A DNA stretch of 64,000 nucleotides from contig CAJURQ010000001.1 in assembly GCA_910588955.1 (NCBI GenBank), positions 248,001-312,000 of the forward strand, given 5' to 3'. Below are positions 24,971-33,193 of this stretch, in pieces. Each line of letters begins with the position of its first letter. Within the stretch, counting starts at the first letter, position 1. A program made the translations under genes and the position numbers. Source of the stretch: an uncultured Lachnospiraceae bacterium. GTDB lineage: Bacteria > Bacillota > Clostridia > Lachnospirales > Lachnospiraceae. A model generated the notes under the pieces. That model saw nothing but the letters and a program-made list of their open reading frames with translations. It did not search any database and had not been told where the DNA came from.

Positions 24971-25154
24971 GCGAAACTCTTCTTAACGTGAAACTGTTGT
25001 GCAAATAGCATAACCATAAGCAGACCCTTGGAAAACGCCGGTAATTGGCGAGGCTATTTCGAGCCTGAACCGTTGCGTTTGGAACGGAGCGAAAGCGCAT
25101 CTGCGTTGATTATGTTATTTGCGCAATCTCAGTATTTAATAATGTGTTTCGCGC
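24971..25154 (-). repeat. Nested palindrome between hisG and the SIMPL gene
   Basis: An outer GCGAAAC/GTTTCGC pair (24971-24977, 25146-25152) encloses a long imperfect stem (24999-25026 with 25101-25127, TTGTGCAAATAGCATAA and its near-complement). This in turn holds hairpins CGCC/GGCG, AGGCT-ATTTCG-AGCCT and CCGTT/AACGG. Mismatches in the long stem are mostly G-T pairs. It has no reading frame worth reporting and no terminal T-run. Confidence 0.75.
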
Positions 25155-25159
25155 TTAAA

Positions 25160-25804
25160 TTATAGATGCGCTCTCAAATCATTGATTAACTTTTTGATCC
25201 GCTCCGGCTCCATCTGCATACTGACCTGATTCACAATCATTCTCGCGGACAGCGGGCAGATTTCCTCCAGCACTTCCAGTCCGTTTTCCTTAAGCGTGGA
25301 CCCGGTCTCCACAATATCCACAATCACGTCAGACAGCTTTACAATCGGTCCCAATTCCACGGAACCGTTCAGCTTAATGATATCCACGGTCTGGTGCTTT
25401 TTATTGTAAAAATAGTCTTTAGCGATATTGGGATATTTGCTTGCCACCCGTATCATCTCATGGTGCTGCAAAAGCTCTTTCGCGCTCTTCGGACCGCATA
25501 CACACATCCGGCACTTCCCGTACCCGAGGTCAAGCACCTCGTACACTCTCCTGTTTTCCTCTAAGATCGTATCCTTGCCGACCACGCCGATATCAGCCGC
25601 CCCATATTCCACATAGGTAGGCACATCCGGTCCCTTCGACAGGAAAAATTTCAGTTTCAGCTCCTCGTTCACAAATATCAGCTTGCGAGAATCCTTATCC
25701 TTCATCTCCTCGCAGGTGATGCCGACTTTCTCCAAAAGTTCCATTGTTTTATTGGCAAGACGCCCTTTCCCAAGGGCGAATGTCAGATATCTTTCCTCAC
25801 TCAT
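25160..25804 (-). CDS. hisG: ATP phosphoribosyltransferase, catalytic subunit (short form)
   Basis: 214-residue HisG without the C-terminal regulatory domain, the form that needs HisZ. It catalyses the committed step, joining ATP and PRPP. The family motifs FALGKGRLANKT and the PRPP-loop region DIVETGSTLKENGL are present. I chose the ATG at 25804; a TTG lies two codons before it. It follows hisZ, with repeat copy C between them. Confidence 0.96.
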   Translation of the reverse strand: MSEERYLTFALGKGRLANKTMELLEKVGITCEEMKDKDSRKLIFVNEELKLKFFLSKGPDVPTYVEYGAADIGVVGKDTILEENRRVYEVLDLGYGKCRMCVCGPKSAKELLQHHEMIRVASKYPNIAKDYFYNKKHQTVDIIKLNGSVELGPIVKLSDVIVDIVETGSTLKENGLEVLEEICPLSARMIVNQVSMQMEPERIKKLINDLRAHL

Positions 25805-25845
25805 TTTCAAGTACGCTCTCTTTTCTGTATATTTATCTTATATGC

Positions 25846-25941
25846 AGAGAATGCCGCTTTTCAGGCATTCTCTCGAGTGAGACTTAGTAATTCTTGGCGT
25901 TCCGCCCTATGGCGGGACGTCATTAGAATTACTTCTCACTC
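25846..25941 (-). repeat. Structured stop-codon repeat, copy C (hisZ/hisG)
   Basis: Hairpin AGAGAATGCC/GGCATTCTCT (25846-25873), outer stem GAGTGAGA/TCTCACTC (25875-25882, 25934-25941), bulge CTT, inner stem AGTAATTCT/AGAATTACT and a long apical hairpin CGTTCCGCC-CTAT-GGCGGGACG. The repeat supplies the last codons (Ser-Glu-Lys) and the TAA stop of hisZ. Confidence 0.92.
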
Positions 25942-27047
25942 TGGGGAAGTAACTCCACTTTCTTCCCAGACGACCGCATATGCTTAGCTTCCATCAGCTT
26001 TTCCTTAAAAGTTTCTTCCGCATAAAAGAGTTTTACCGGCTCCTCTATCCCCGAAATCATCACGTTCTGCCGTCCCATTGCCGCAAGAAGGTCATCTACC
26101 ACAATCACAAAGCCGATTGCTGCCGCTTCCTTGCCGAATCGCCCGAGCAGACTGTCGTAACGCCCGCCCTTCACGATGGCGTCGCCCACGCCGTATGTGT
26201 AGCCCTTGAAAATGATCCCCGTATAGTAATTATACTTGCTGAGCATCCCAAGGTCAAAGGAAACATACTTTTCCACCCCGTAATCCACAAGCGTCCAATA
26301 AACTTTCTCAAGCCGCTCGATGGCGTGTCTGGAACGCTTGTTGGAGACTGCTTTTTTCGCATCCTCTAAAATGGAGACCGTCCCGAAAAGGTCGCTCACC
26401 TTGAGAAGAAGTTCCTTATCCTTTTTGTTAACGCCGACGCGGTCGAGCAGTTCCTCCGCGCCAAAATAGTTTTTCCCGGAAATAAACTCCCGAAGCTCCA
26501 GCTCTGTCTCCTCGTCGATCCCCGCCTCCGCGCAGATACCCTTGAAATATTCCAGATTGCCGACACTCAACTGAAAATCGGACAGTCCCGCGTGGTAGAG
26601 CGCCTCGATCGTCATGGCGATCATCTCCGCGTCCGCCTGCACCGAACCGTCGCCAATCAGCTCCGCCCCCATCTGGGTCACTTCCTTAAGCTTTCCCTGC
26701 AGTTGGGAGGTGTTCGTGAAGGTGTTCCCCTGATAACAGAACCGGATCGGCACGTCCTCGTCCATAAAATACTTGGCGGCGCACCTTGCGATGGACGGCG
26801 TAAAGTCCGGGCGCAGGACAAGCGTATTGCCCTCCTTGTCGAAGAACTTGTAAAGCTCTCTGGACGGCGTTGTCCCCACTTCTTTAGAAAATACGTCGAA
26901 AAATTCAAAGGTCGGGGTCTGGATGTCACGATAGCCGTAGCCCGTGATTTTTTCATGCAGAAGGTGCTCCACCACCGTCTTCTTCGCCTTCTCCTCCCCG
27001 TAAATATCCCGCACGCCCTCCGGCGTATGTACTAATTTTTTGCTCAT
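25929..27047 (-). CDS. hisZ: ATP phosphoribosyltransferase regulatory subunit
   Basis: 372-residue class-II histidyl-tRNA-synthetase-like protein that pairs with short HisG and confers histidine feedback. Motif 2-like LVLRPDFTPSIARCAA and the C-terminal GGRYDSLLGRFG are visible, while the anticodon-binding domain is reduced, as expected for HisZ rather than HisS. It is the first gene after the his promoter. Its last three codons and stop lie in repeat copy C, so the native C-terminus may have been altered when the repeat arrived. Confidence 0.93.
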   Translation of the reverse strand: MSKKLVHTPEGVRDIYGEEKAKKTVVEHLLHEKITGYGYRDIQTPTFEFFDVFSKEVGTTPSRELYKFFDKEGNTLVLRPDFTPSIARCAAKYFMDEDVPIRFCYQGNTFTNTSQLQGKLKEVTQMGAELIGDGSVQADAEMIAMTIEALYHAGLSDFQLSVGNLEYFKGICAEAGIDEETELELREFISGKNYFGAEELLDRVGVNKKDKELLLKVSDLFGTVSILEDAKKAVSNKRSRHAIERLEKVYWTLVDYGVEKYVSFDLGMLSKYNYYTGIIFKGYTYGVGDAIVKGGRYDSLLGRFGKEAAAIGFVIVVDDLLAAMGRQNVMISGIEEPVKLFYAEETFKEKLMEAKHMRSSGKKVELLPQSEK

Positions 27048-27160
27048 ATACTCCTCGTTTCCTATCGGTGTTTTGTCGTCCTAAATAAACGATACCATCA
27101 CGTGACTTTACTGCTTTAAAGTGATAATTCGCTAATTCATTAGCAAGTCAAACTCATTAC

Positions 27161-27189
27161 ACTATACGCTGTTTTCCTCTGTTTGTCAA
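27161..27189 (-). promoter_or_regulatory. Promoter of the histidine operon
   Basis: Minus strand: TTGACA (27189-27184), 17 bases, TATAGT (27166-27161). The leader of about 105 bases before hisZ has small hairpins (GCTAAT/ATTAGC and ACTTTA/TAAAGT), but I see no T-box sequence and no run of His codons. Confidence 0.83.
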
Positions 27190-28080
27190 TCAGTAAATCT
27201 CTTCCCATACCAATTCCTCTGCAAGAGGCGTCTCGTAGCCTTGCAGGGCAGAACGGTACGCTTCTTCGGAAATTTCACTTCCAGTTTGACCATTTTGAAA
27301 ATATGTATATACGGCTTTCTCTCCTGTCAAATCGGCAGCAATATAAAAACGATCAACTAATTCCGGCGTTACGCCGTCGTTTCCTATTTTATAGATTTCA
27401 ATGCATATTTCCCTTTGAGGCAGAGAGTGAACGACCTCAATCACACCGTCTCCATGAAACGAGAAATTCGACCGTCCGCCTAATTCCATATCGGGAAAAA
27501 GAGACACCACCTTGTTTCCGTCATAACCATATAAATCGTAATACCTAGGAGCAAAGGAAGGATTTGACACACCGATGCCGTCTTCTTCACCGGCGATGAT
27601 AAGCTCCTCTGTCCCGTTTCCGTCTATATCATAAAGCGCATAAAAGATACCCTGCCTGTGGGCACGGATTTCTTCGCCGATATCCTTCCCAAAATGACTC
27701 TCGTAGTCGTCAGAATCCAAAAACTCCTTGTAAAAATCATGCTGCACCATGTCCCGGTACTGCGCAAGCACATCCTCGTAGACAGATGTTCCGTCGACTG
27801 GCGTTTCCGGCTGATCCGTTATGTCCGTTTCTTCAGTCGTATCTGTGCCAGCCCCATTTTCTTCTGCTACGCTGTTTTCATCTGCCGCAGCTTTGTCATC
27901 TGTTTCTTCTGTCTCATTTTCCGTTGGCGTATCCGTCTGCACCGCAGCTTCATCCGTATCCGTAATCGGTTCTATCTGCAGCTTTTCTGTGGTGCCGCCT
28001 GTATCAGCGCCGCAGCCCGTAAATAGAATTGCCGCTGATAAGATTATCGCAAACGCTATACATATTTTCGCCTTTTTCAT
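27190..28080 (-). CDS. Lipoprotein with acidic linker and Asp-rich C-terminal domain
   Basis: 296 residues from the ATG at 28080 (GGAG five bases upstream). A signal peptide ends in the lipobox LFTGC, so the mature protein is lipid-anchored outside the cell. Residues 30-95 are a Thr/Glu/Asp linker. The C-terminal part has YALYDIDGNGTEELIIAGEEDG, a calcium-binding-like loop seen in many clostridial lipoproteins of unknown role. No enzyme motif is seen. It ends directly at the his promoter. Confidence 0.83.
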   Translation of the reverse strand: MKKAKICIAFAIILSAAILFTGCGADTGGTTEKLQIEPITDTDEAAVQTDTPTENETEETDDKAAADENSVAEENGAGTDTTEETDITDQPETPVDGTSVYEDVLAQYRDMVQHDFYKEFLDSDDYESHFGKDIGEEIRAHRQGIFYALYDIDGNGTEELIIAGEEDGIGVSNPSFAPRYYDLYGYDGNKVVSLFPDMELGGRSNFSFHGDGVIEVVHSLPQREICIEIYKIGNDGVTPELVDRFYIAADLTGEKAVYTYFQNGQTGSEISEEAYRSALQGYETPLAEELVWEEIY

Positions 28081-28101
28081 ATTTGTCTCCATAAGATTTC
28101 C

Positions 28102-28638
28102 CTACTCTACCCTATCTTCCAGATCCTTCTGGATCATATCCAGATACGGCACGAGAATCCCGTGCTTCTTCGGCAGCACATACGCCGGATTCAGCTCGTC
28201 AAAGCGGAAGCTCTTACGCCCGCCCTCCTTCGCCCGATCCCAGAAATAGCGCAGCATCTCATAAGGAAGATAATAAAAGAGATCCTTGTGGGAATAATAA
28301 ATAAGAAAGAACGCAATCCCCCTCTGCTTCTCGAACTGTCCCATAAATTCCACCTGATGCTCGTGGATATTCTGCAGCGCGAAGGTATCGACCGCGCATT
28401 CCTTGGCGTCAAAGCAGACGGGAATCCCCTGCACCGCGCCGATATAGTCCACCGTGCTCTTCTGGTCAAAGTAGGCGAGCGTGATATGGCGGCTGTCCTT
28501 GTCGATATTGATGGGCGTAATGGGCGTGGGCACCTTCTGGATCAGCGCCAGCCCGTTTTCCAGATATTTTTCGTTTGTTCTGTTGATCAGATCCTCCAAA
28601 GTGGAGCCGCGCAGCCCGCGGGAGTTCCATGTCGCCAT
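28102..28638 (-). CDS. RecU-like Holliday junction resolvase
   Basis: 178 residues. The start resembles RecU (SRGLRGSTLEDLINRTNEKYLENG) and the nuclease core VDYIGAVQGIPVCFDAKEC carries the Asp...Glu-x-Lys triad of the PD-(D/E)xK fold, followed by aromatic-rich FFLIYYSHKDLFYYLP. RecU cuts recombination junctions and assists chromosome segregation; canonical members are slightly longer (about 200 residues). Its promoter carries a LexA-type box, in keeping with DNA-repair duty. The lipoprotein gene follows by 21 bases. Confidence 0.85.
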   Translation of the reverse strand: MATWNSRGLRGSTLEDLINRTNEKYLENGLALIQKVPTPITPINIDKDSRHITLAYFDQKSTVDYIGAVQGIPVCFDAKECAVDTFALQNIHEHQVEFMGQFEKQRGIAFFLIYYSHKDLFYYLPYEMLRYFWDRAKEGGRKSFRFDELNPAYVLPKKHGILVPYLDMIQKDLEDRVE

Positions 28639-28670
28639 CTTAATCCTCGCTCCAAAGTACTTTTCACCCT

Positions 28671-28712
28671 ATTATACTCCTGCAGCAGGGAATTAGCAAG
28701 AACAAATGTTCT
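28671..28712 (-). promoter_or_regulatory. Promoter of the recU-like gene with LexA-type SOS box
   Basis: Minus strand: TTGCTA (28699-28694), 17 bases, TATAAT (28676-28671). Overlapping the -35 by one base is AGAACAAATGTTCT (28699-28712), which fits the Firmicute LexA/DinR consensus CGAACRNRYGTTYC at 12 of 14 positions, failing only at the two outermost. Confidence 0.75.
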
Positions 28713-28721
28713 GATTTGACT

Positions 28722-29186
28722 CTAAAGAAAGCATCTATCCTCGCCAAACCATTCTTTGTGCTCGTTAATTAATTTTTCTAACTTTTCCAGTTTCTCCGTG
28801 AGCAGTTTCTTTTTGGAACAGAAATCTGTATTATCCCCATAGTCTACGAACAGACTCCACTCTTCCACGTTTTTGCTGACGTCCGCATAGAGATATTCAC
28901 AAAATTGAAGCATGCTTGTGTGGGAGTATTCATTCATGATATCTTCGGGCTTCAATGGCAACCGTTCATCATCTTCACAAATAATATGGCAGTTCCAATA
29001 GCTTACCAGACATAAAAACCGTCCTGGCTCCATAAATCCTTTCACACAAAATGGCATCATCGTCTCAAGCCCATGTATCGCCTGGTCAATCCACTCAAAA
29101 GCAATATCATCCAAATAGCTGAGACCATATACAGAAGTATTCTCAAGTTGAAAATCGCTCCAGCCATTTACAGGTTTTGTAAGCAA
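28722..29186 (-). CDS. Unknown small acidic protein
   Basis: 154 residues starting at a TTG at 29186 that has GGGAGG nine bases upstream. I recognise no family. It is acidic and aromatic-rich (many Trp and Tyr), with a helical Lys/Glu C-terminus (KKKLLTEKLEKLEKLINEHKEW). The general build resembles immunity proteins of polymorphic toxin systems, but no toxin gene is near, so this is speculation. It ends 10 bases before the LexA-type box of recU. Confidence 0.7.
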   Translation of the reverse strand: MLTKPVNGWSDFQLENTSVYGLSYLDDIAFEWIDQAIHGLETMMPFCVKGFMEPGRFLCLVSYWNCHIICEDDERLPLKPEDIMNEYSHTSMLQFCEYLYADVSKNVEEWSLFVDYGDNTDFCSKKKLLTEKLEKLEKLINEHKEWFGEDRCFL

Positions 29187-29206
29187 ATCCGTTTACCTCC
29201 CATTTC

Positions 29207-30253
29207 CTAGATAAAATTTGAGACGCACCCAAAAATCTCCGGCACTTCACAGACAAAAGTACGCCCGCTCAAATCCGCAAAAGGCGCGTCCAGCGTTGGA
29301 AACACCACCTTGTATGCGTGCAACAGCTGTGACTTTACCCCGAATTGTTTTCGGTATTTCTCATTCCACGTTCTGTCCCCGTACTTGTAATCCCCCAAAA
29401 GCGGATGACCGATACTCGCCAAATGCGCCCGAATCTGGTGGGGCTTTCCCGTGATCAGCTCCACATCCAGAAGCGTCTTATCCGCCTCGATTTTGAGCGG
29501 TTTATATTTTGTCTGGATATACGCGGACTTCTCAAAATTCGTACGGTCACGTTTGCCGACATTCTGTACCGTGCTAATGTCATGTTTTAGAGAATCTGAA
29601 GCAGAAACCGGCTTTATCACCACTTTATTTCTTTTCTCATCCTTGACCAGATACCCCTTAATCAGATGTTCCCCCTCAATATGCCCTTTCACATAGAGCT
29701 GATAATATTTGTGAAGGATTCTGTCTTTTAAGAGCGTGCTCAGAAACTGCGCCCCCTGCAGGGTTTTGGCGCAGAGCACCATGCCGCTCGTGTTGCGGTC
29801 GAGGCGGTTGCAGACGGATGGCTTATAAAAGGAAAGATCAGCTTCAGATAAACTTCCTTTTTCAAGGAGATAGCCGATCAGCCATTCATTTAAGGAGACA
29901 TCCGTCTTTTCCGCCTTCTGTGACAGGACTCCTGCGGGCTTATCTGCAATTAGAATGTGGTCGTTTTCAAAGATTATCCGAATGTCTGTGAGCATTCCGT
30001 ATGCCTGTCGATATACGGTTTCTCCAGAAACCTTCCCCATAAACTTATCAAGCGTCTCCTGCGCAAAGAAAATTTTCACGCAGTCCCCCACGGCGGTCTT
30101 CTCGCTGCCGTCCGCCTTCCTGTCATTCAGGGTGATATTCTTTTTTCGCAGCATTTTATGGAGGAAACCGCTGCCCGCGTTTGGCAGAATGCGCTGCAGA
30201 TACTTGTCAAACCGCTGTCCCGATTCCCTCTCCGTGATTGTTGCCTGATACAT
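29207..30253 (-). CDS. RluA-family rRNA pseudouridine synthase
   Basis: 348 residues from the ATG at 30253 (AAGGAG seven bases upstream). An N-terminal S4-like RNA-binding domain (GQRFDKYLQRILPNAGSGFLHK, about 8-60) precedes the catalytic domain with its nucleophilic Asp in CNRLDRNTSG. The closing motif GKPHQIRAHLASIGHPLLGD is diagnostic for the family. The member most resembles RluC/RluD, but which uridines are modified cannot be deduced. Confidence 0.92.
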   Translation of the reverse strand: MYQATITERESGQRFDKYLQRILPNAGSGFLHKMLRKKNITLNDRKADGSEKTAVGDCVKIFFAQETLDKFMGKVSGETVYRQAYGMLTDIRIIFENDHILIADKPAGVLSQKAEKTDVSLNEWLIGYLLEKGSLSEADLSFYKPSVCNRLDRNTSGMVLCAKTLQGAQFLSTLLKDRILHKYYQLYVKGHIEGEHLIKGYLVKDEKRNKVVIKPVSASDSLKHDISTVQNVGKRDRTNFEKSAYIQTKYKPLKIEADKTLLDVELITGKPHQIRAHLASIGHPLLGDYKYGDRTWNEKYRKQFGVKSQLLHAYKVVFPTLDAPFADLSGRTFVCEVPEIFGCVSNFI

Positions 30254-30304
30254 GGCAAATCTCCTTGTGGCACTTGTCAAAATGTCTGTATGCAATGCTA
30301 AGTT

Positions 30305-30880
30305 TTAAATGGAAATGTCATAGAGCAGATTGACAATCCCCTCCCGGTCTTTGTGTTCTTCCACCTGCATACCCACCAACCGACTCAGTCGGTCAACGTA
30401 TTTATCCTCCTGAGAAAAGATATTAACCGTCACATTCTTGATGCCCTCCTGCACAAGCATCTGCTCCAAGTGCTTTTCCGCCTCCCGACAGTCGCAGGAA
30501 GGGTGTTCCGTTATGCCGCAGAGCATACCGCCCTTCAACGCCATGTGGCTTAAGGGATAATTTTTCTGATAGGAAGTAAAGTACATATCATAAAAGACGG
30601 TCATTGCGTCGTCTTCATATGCCGCCACCTTATCATGCAGCGCGCTGCTGCAGCCCTTCGCTCTCATAAACAGAATGAAGTTTACCGCGCTCTTGCAGGC
30701 GGGCAGACAGCCCAAAATCGCCACGATAGTGAGCAGATTCTTGTTTGAGCCGGTGCTTATAATGCCTGCGATATACAACGCCGCGGAGATCGCAAAAAAA
30801 AGTACGGTTCGCAGAGCCGTGTATTTTTTTCTGTTTGTTATATAACCATAACTGCCTTTCGGCACAACAAGCTGTTTCAT
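30305..30880 (-). CDS. Unknown two-helix membrane protein
   Basis: 191 residues. Two helices near the N-terminus (about 23-42 and 48-72) are followed by a soluble domain of about 115 residues with a Cys-containing stretch (HPSCDCREAEKHLEQML) and a C-terminal segment ending in a helix. The family is common in Lachnospiraceae and I know no function. Strand and spacing place it with the RluA and SDR genes, but shared control is not shown. Confidence 0.7.
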   Translation of the reverse strand: MKQLVVPKGSYGYITNRKKYTALRTVLFFAISAALYIAGIISTGSNKNLLTIVAILGCLPACKSAVNFILFMRAKGCSSALHDKVAAYEDDAMTVFYDMYFTSYQKNYPLSHMALKGGMLCGITEHPSCDCREAEKHLEQMLVQEGIKNVTVNIFSQEDKYVDRLSRLVGMQVEEHKDREGIVNLLYDISI

Positions 30881-30951
30881 TTCATCCCTCTTTCCTGAAC
30901 GCTAACCGGAATCCTGTTTTGTCAAAGTAAATGCCGCTGACAGCCCTCTCG

Positions 30952-31731
30952 TTAAAACCGACTCAGGCGTGTAGACATTTTATCGTAACAGTTCATCATC
31001 ACATTCTGCACGCTCTGGGTTGACAGATACAGAAGTTTCACCGGAAGTCCGCAGATGGAGACGCTTTTTCCGATCTTACAGTCGTCGATCGCCTTTTTCA
31101 CCACACAGGAAGTTTCCGCCATAGTCAGTTTTTTAAGAGCCCCGAACCCGGACATGTCTTCATAGGCATGTGCCAGAAAGGGTGTGTTGACGGGCCCCGG
31201 ACAGACCGCAGTCACAGTGATTCCCCGCCCGCGAAGCTCCTGCGAAAGTGCGCGGCTTAAGGAATACACATAAGCCTTGGAAGCTGCATAGACGGCAAAG
31301 GCGCTCTGCGGGACAAAAGCGGCGCCGGAGGAAACCTGTATCAGCTTGCTGCCGCTTTTCATATAGGACAGACAGAGCATGGTCATGCGGGTCAGCGCCG
31401 TGATGTTTAGCTGTATCATTTCATCGATCTCCGCCTTGTTCTGTCTGGCAAAAAGCTTGTGGCTGCCGGTTCCCGCACAGTTGACCAGCACCGTAATTTT
31501 AGGGTTCTGTATGGCGAGCACTTCCTCAAATTGTTTCAGGGCGGTTTCATCGGTCAGGTCAATCACAATGACACGCGCCTTGAGCCGCAGAGCGTCCGAC
31601 AGTTTTTGAAGAGGCTCTCTGCTGCGCGCCAGAAGCCAGATTTCATCGGTCTTCCCAAGACAGCGATCCAGTTGTACGGCAAATTCTCTCCCCATCCCGG
31701 AGGAGGCGCCGGTAATAACAGCGATATTCAT
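30952..31731 (-). CDS. Short-chain dehydrogenase/reductase (SDR)
   Basis: 259 residues, classical SDR. The nucleotide-binding motif TGASSGMGREFA is at residue 7, NCAGTG lies near residue 84, and the catalytic Ser and Tyr-x-x-x-Lys are in VSSGAAFVP and YAASKAYV. An Arg in the segment 'LARSREP' suggests NADPH. The substrate cannot be assigned. It is transcribed divergently from glgC. Confidence 0.9.
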   Translation of the reverse strand: MNIAVITGASSGMGREFAVQLDRCLGKTDEIWLLARSREPLQKLSDALRLKARVIVIDLTDETALKQFEEVLAIQNPKITVLVNCAGTGSHKLFARQNKAEIDEMIQLNITALTRMTMLCLSYMKSGSKLIQVSSGAAFVPQSAFAVYAASKAYVYSLSRALSQELRGRGITVTAVCPGPVNTPFLAHAYEDMSGFGALKKLTMAETSCVVKKAIDDCKIGKSVSICGLPVKLLYLSTQSVQNVMMNCYDKMSTRLSRF

Positions 31732-31816
31732 ATGCGGCAGACTCCTGTATTTCGAAGCAATTTCCTGCTTTTTTCATTTTTTGGACATGGTTTTCCCAAT
31801 GCGTCATATGATATTT

Positions 31817-31845
31817 AGTGTACCACTTTTGACTGTTGTCCGCAA
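31817..31845 (-). promoter_or_regulatory. Candidate SDR-gene promoter
   Basis: Minus strand: TTGCGG (31845-31840), 17 bases, TACACT (31822-31817), preceded by TG one base before the -10 (TGGTACACT). Confidence 0.5.
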
Positions 31846-31946
31846 ACAATTACTTTTTGACGAAGAAGGAATCGCTGTCTTGCAAAAATCGTGCAAAAAT
31901 ACACAAAAGATACATAAAAAACCTATCATTTTTCGTGAATATGATG

Positions 31947-31984
31947 TATAATTTTTATAAATTGTAAAAAGGAGGAAATCGAAT
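31947..31984 (+). promoter_or_regulatory. Candidate -10 and ribosome site of glgC-glgD
   Basis: TATAAT at 31947-31952 in an AT-rich stretch, without a good -35 at the expected distance. AAGGAGG lies eight bases before the glgC ATG. The weak -35 hints at an activator or another sigma factor. Confidence 0.5.
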
Positions 31985-33193
31985 ATGGCAAAAGAAATGA
32001 TTGCAATGCTTCTTGCCGGCGGACAAGGCTCACGTCTGTACACGCTGACCGAGAAACTTGCAAAACCGGCTGTTCCATTCGGCGGAAAATACCGCATCAT
32101 CGACTTTCCGCTGTCCAACTGTGTCAATTCCGGCATTGATACGGTAGGTATTCTGACACAATACCAGCCGCTCGTGCTGAACGAATACATCGGCAACGGA
32201 CAGCCTTGGGATCTCGACCGCCTTTACGGGGGTGTACACGTACTGCCGCCCTACCAGAAATCCGGCGGTTCTGACTGGTACAAAGGAACGGCAAACGCAA
32301 TTTACCAGAACATATCATTTATAGAGCGCTATGATCCGAAATATGTCATCATTTTGTCCGGTGACCAGATCTGCAAGCAGGATTACAGCGATTTTCTGGA
32401 GTTCCACAAGGAGAAAAACGCGGAGTTCAGCGTCGCCGTCATGGAAGTGCCGTGGGAGGAGGCGCCCCGCTTCGGTCTGATGGTGGCGGACGAGAACGAT
32501 AAGATTACGGAATTTCAGGAGAAACCGAAAAATCCCAAATCGAATCTCGCTTCCATGGGAATTTATATTTTCAATTGGGATATTCTGAAAAAGTATCTGG
32601 AGGAGGACGAGGCTGACCCGAACTCCGAAAACGACTTCGGCAACAACATCATCCCGAATCTGCTGCGCGACAACAGACAGATGTACGCCTACCACTTTAA
32701 CGGCTACTGGAAGGATGTGGGGACGATCCACTCCCTATGGGAAGCTAACATGGAAGTGCTGGACGCGGAACAAAGCGGCATAAACCTCTCTGATGAGAGC
32801 TGGAAAATCCACAGCCGCAACACAGGCATGACCGGTCACAAGATCAGCGCTGGCGCGGTGGTGGAAAACACGATGGTTTCCGACGGCTGCCGGATCAAGG
32901 GCGAAGTAAAGCATTCCATCCTCTTTGCAGGCGTCAAGGTTGAAGCCGGCGCGGTTGTGGAGGATGCGGTTGTAATGGGCAACACAACGATCAAAGCCGG
33001 CGCGGTGGTGAAGCACTGTATCGTTTCGGAGAATGTGACGATCTGTGAAAATGCCGTGGTGGGCGCGATGCCAAACGGATCCGAGGAGGGTGTTGCGACC
33101 ATAGGCTCCAACCTTACAATTGGTGAAAATGCGGTGGTCGGTCCGAATGCCATCGTCAGAAACGATATGAAAGGCGGTGAAGAACAATGGTAA
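31985..33193 (+). CDS. glgC: Glucose-1-phosphate adenylyltransferase
   Basis: 402-residue enzyme making ADP-glucose for glycogen. The substrate-binding start GGQGSRLYTLTEKLAKPAVPFGG is characteristic, as are the FCPGDQ-equivalent SGDQICKQDYS and the left-handed beta-helix C-terminus (GAVVENTMV, GAVVEDAVVMG). It is the catalytic subunit and overlaps glgD by seven bases. Confidence 0.97.
   Translation: MAKEMIAMLLAGGQGSRLYTLTEKLAKPAVPFGGKYRIIDFPLSNCVNSGIDTVGILTQYQPLVLNEYIGNGQPWDLDRLYGGVHVLPPYQKSGGSDWYKGTANAIYQNISFIERYDPKYVIILSGDQICKQDYSDFLEFHKEKNAEFSVAVMEVPWEEAPRFGLMVADENDKITEFQEKPKNPKSNLASMGIYIFNWDILKKYLEEDEADPNSENDFGNNIIPNLLRDNRQMYAYHFNGYWKDVGTIHSLWEANMEVLDAEQSGINLSDESWKIHSRNTGMTGHKISAGAVVENTMVSDGCRIKGEVKHSILFAGVKVEAGAVVEDAVVMGNTTIKAGAVVKHCIVSENVTICENAVVGAMPNGSEEGVATIGSNLTIGENAVVGPNAIVRNDMKGGEEQW

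Noticed and set aside
27048..27160. T-box or His-codon attenuator before hisZ
   Set aside because: No T-box core, no antiterminator/terminator pair and no histidine-codon run; only small hairpins.
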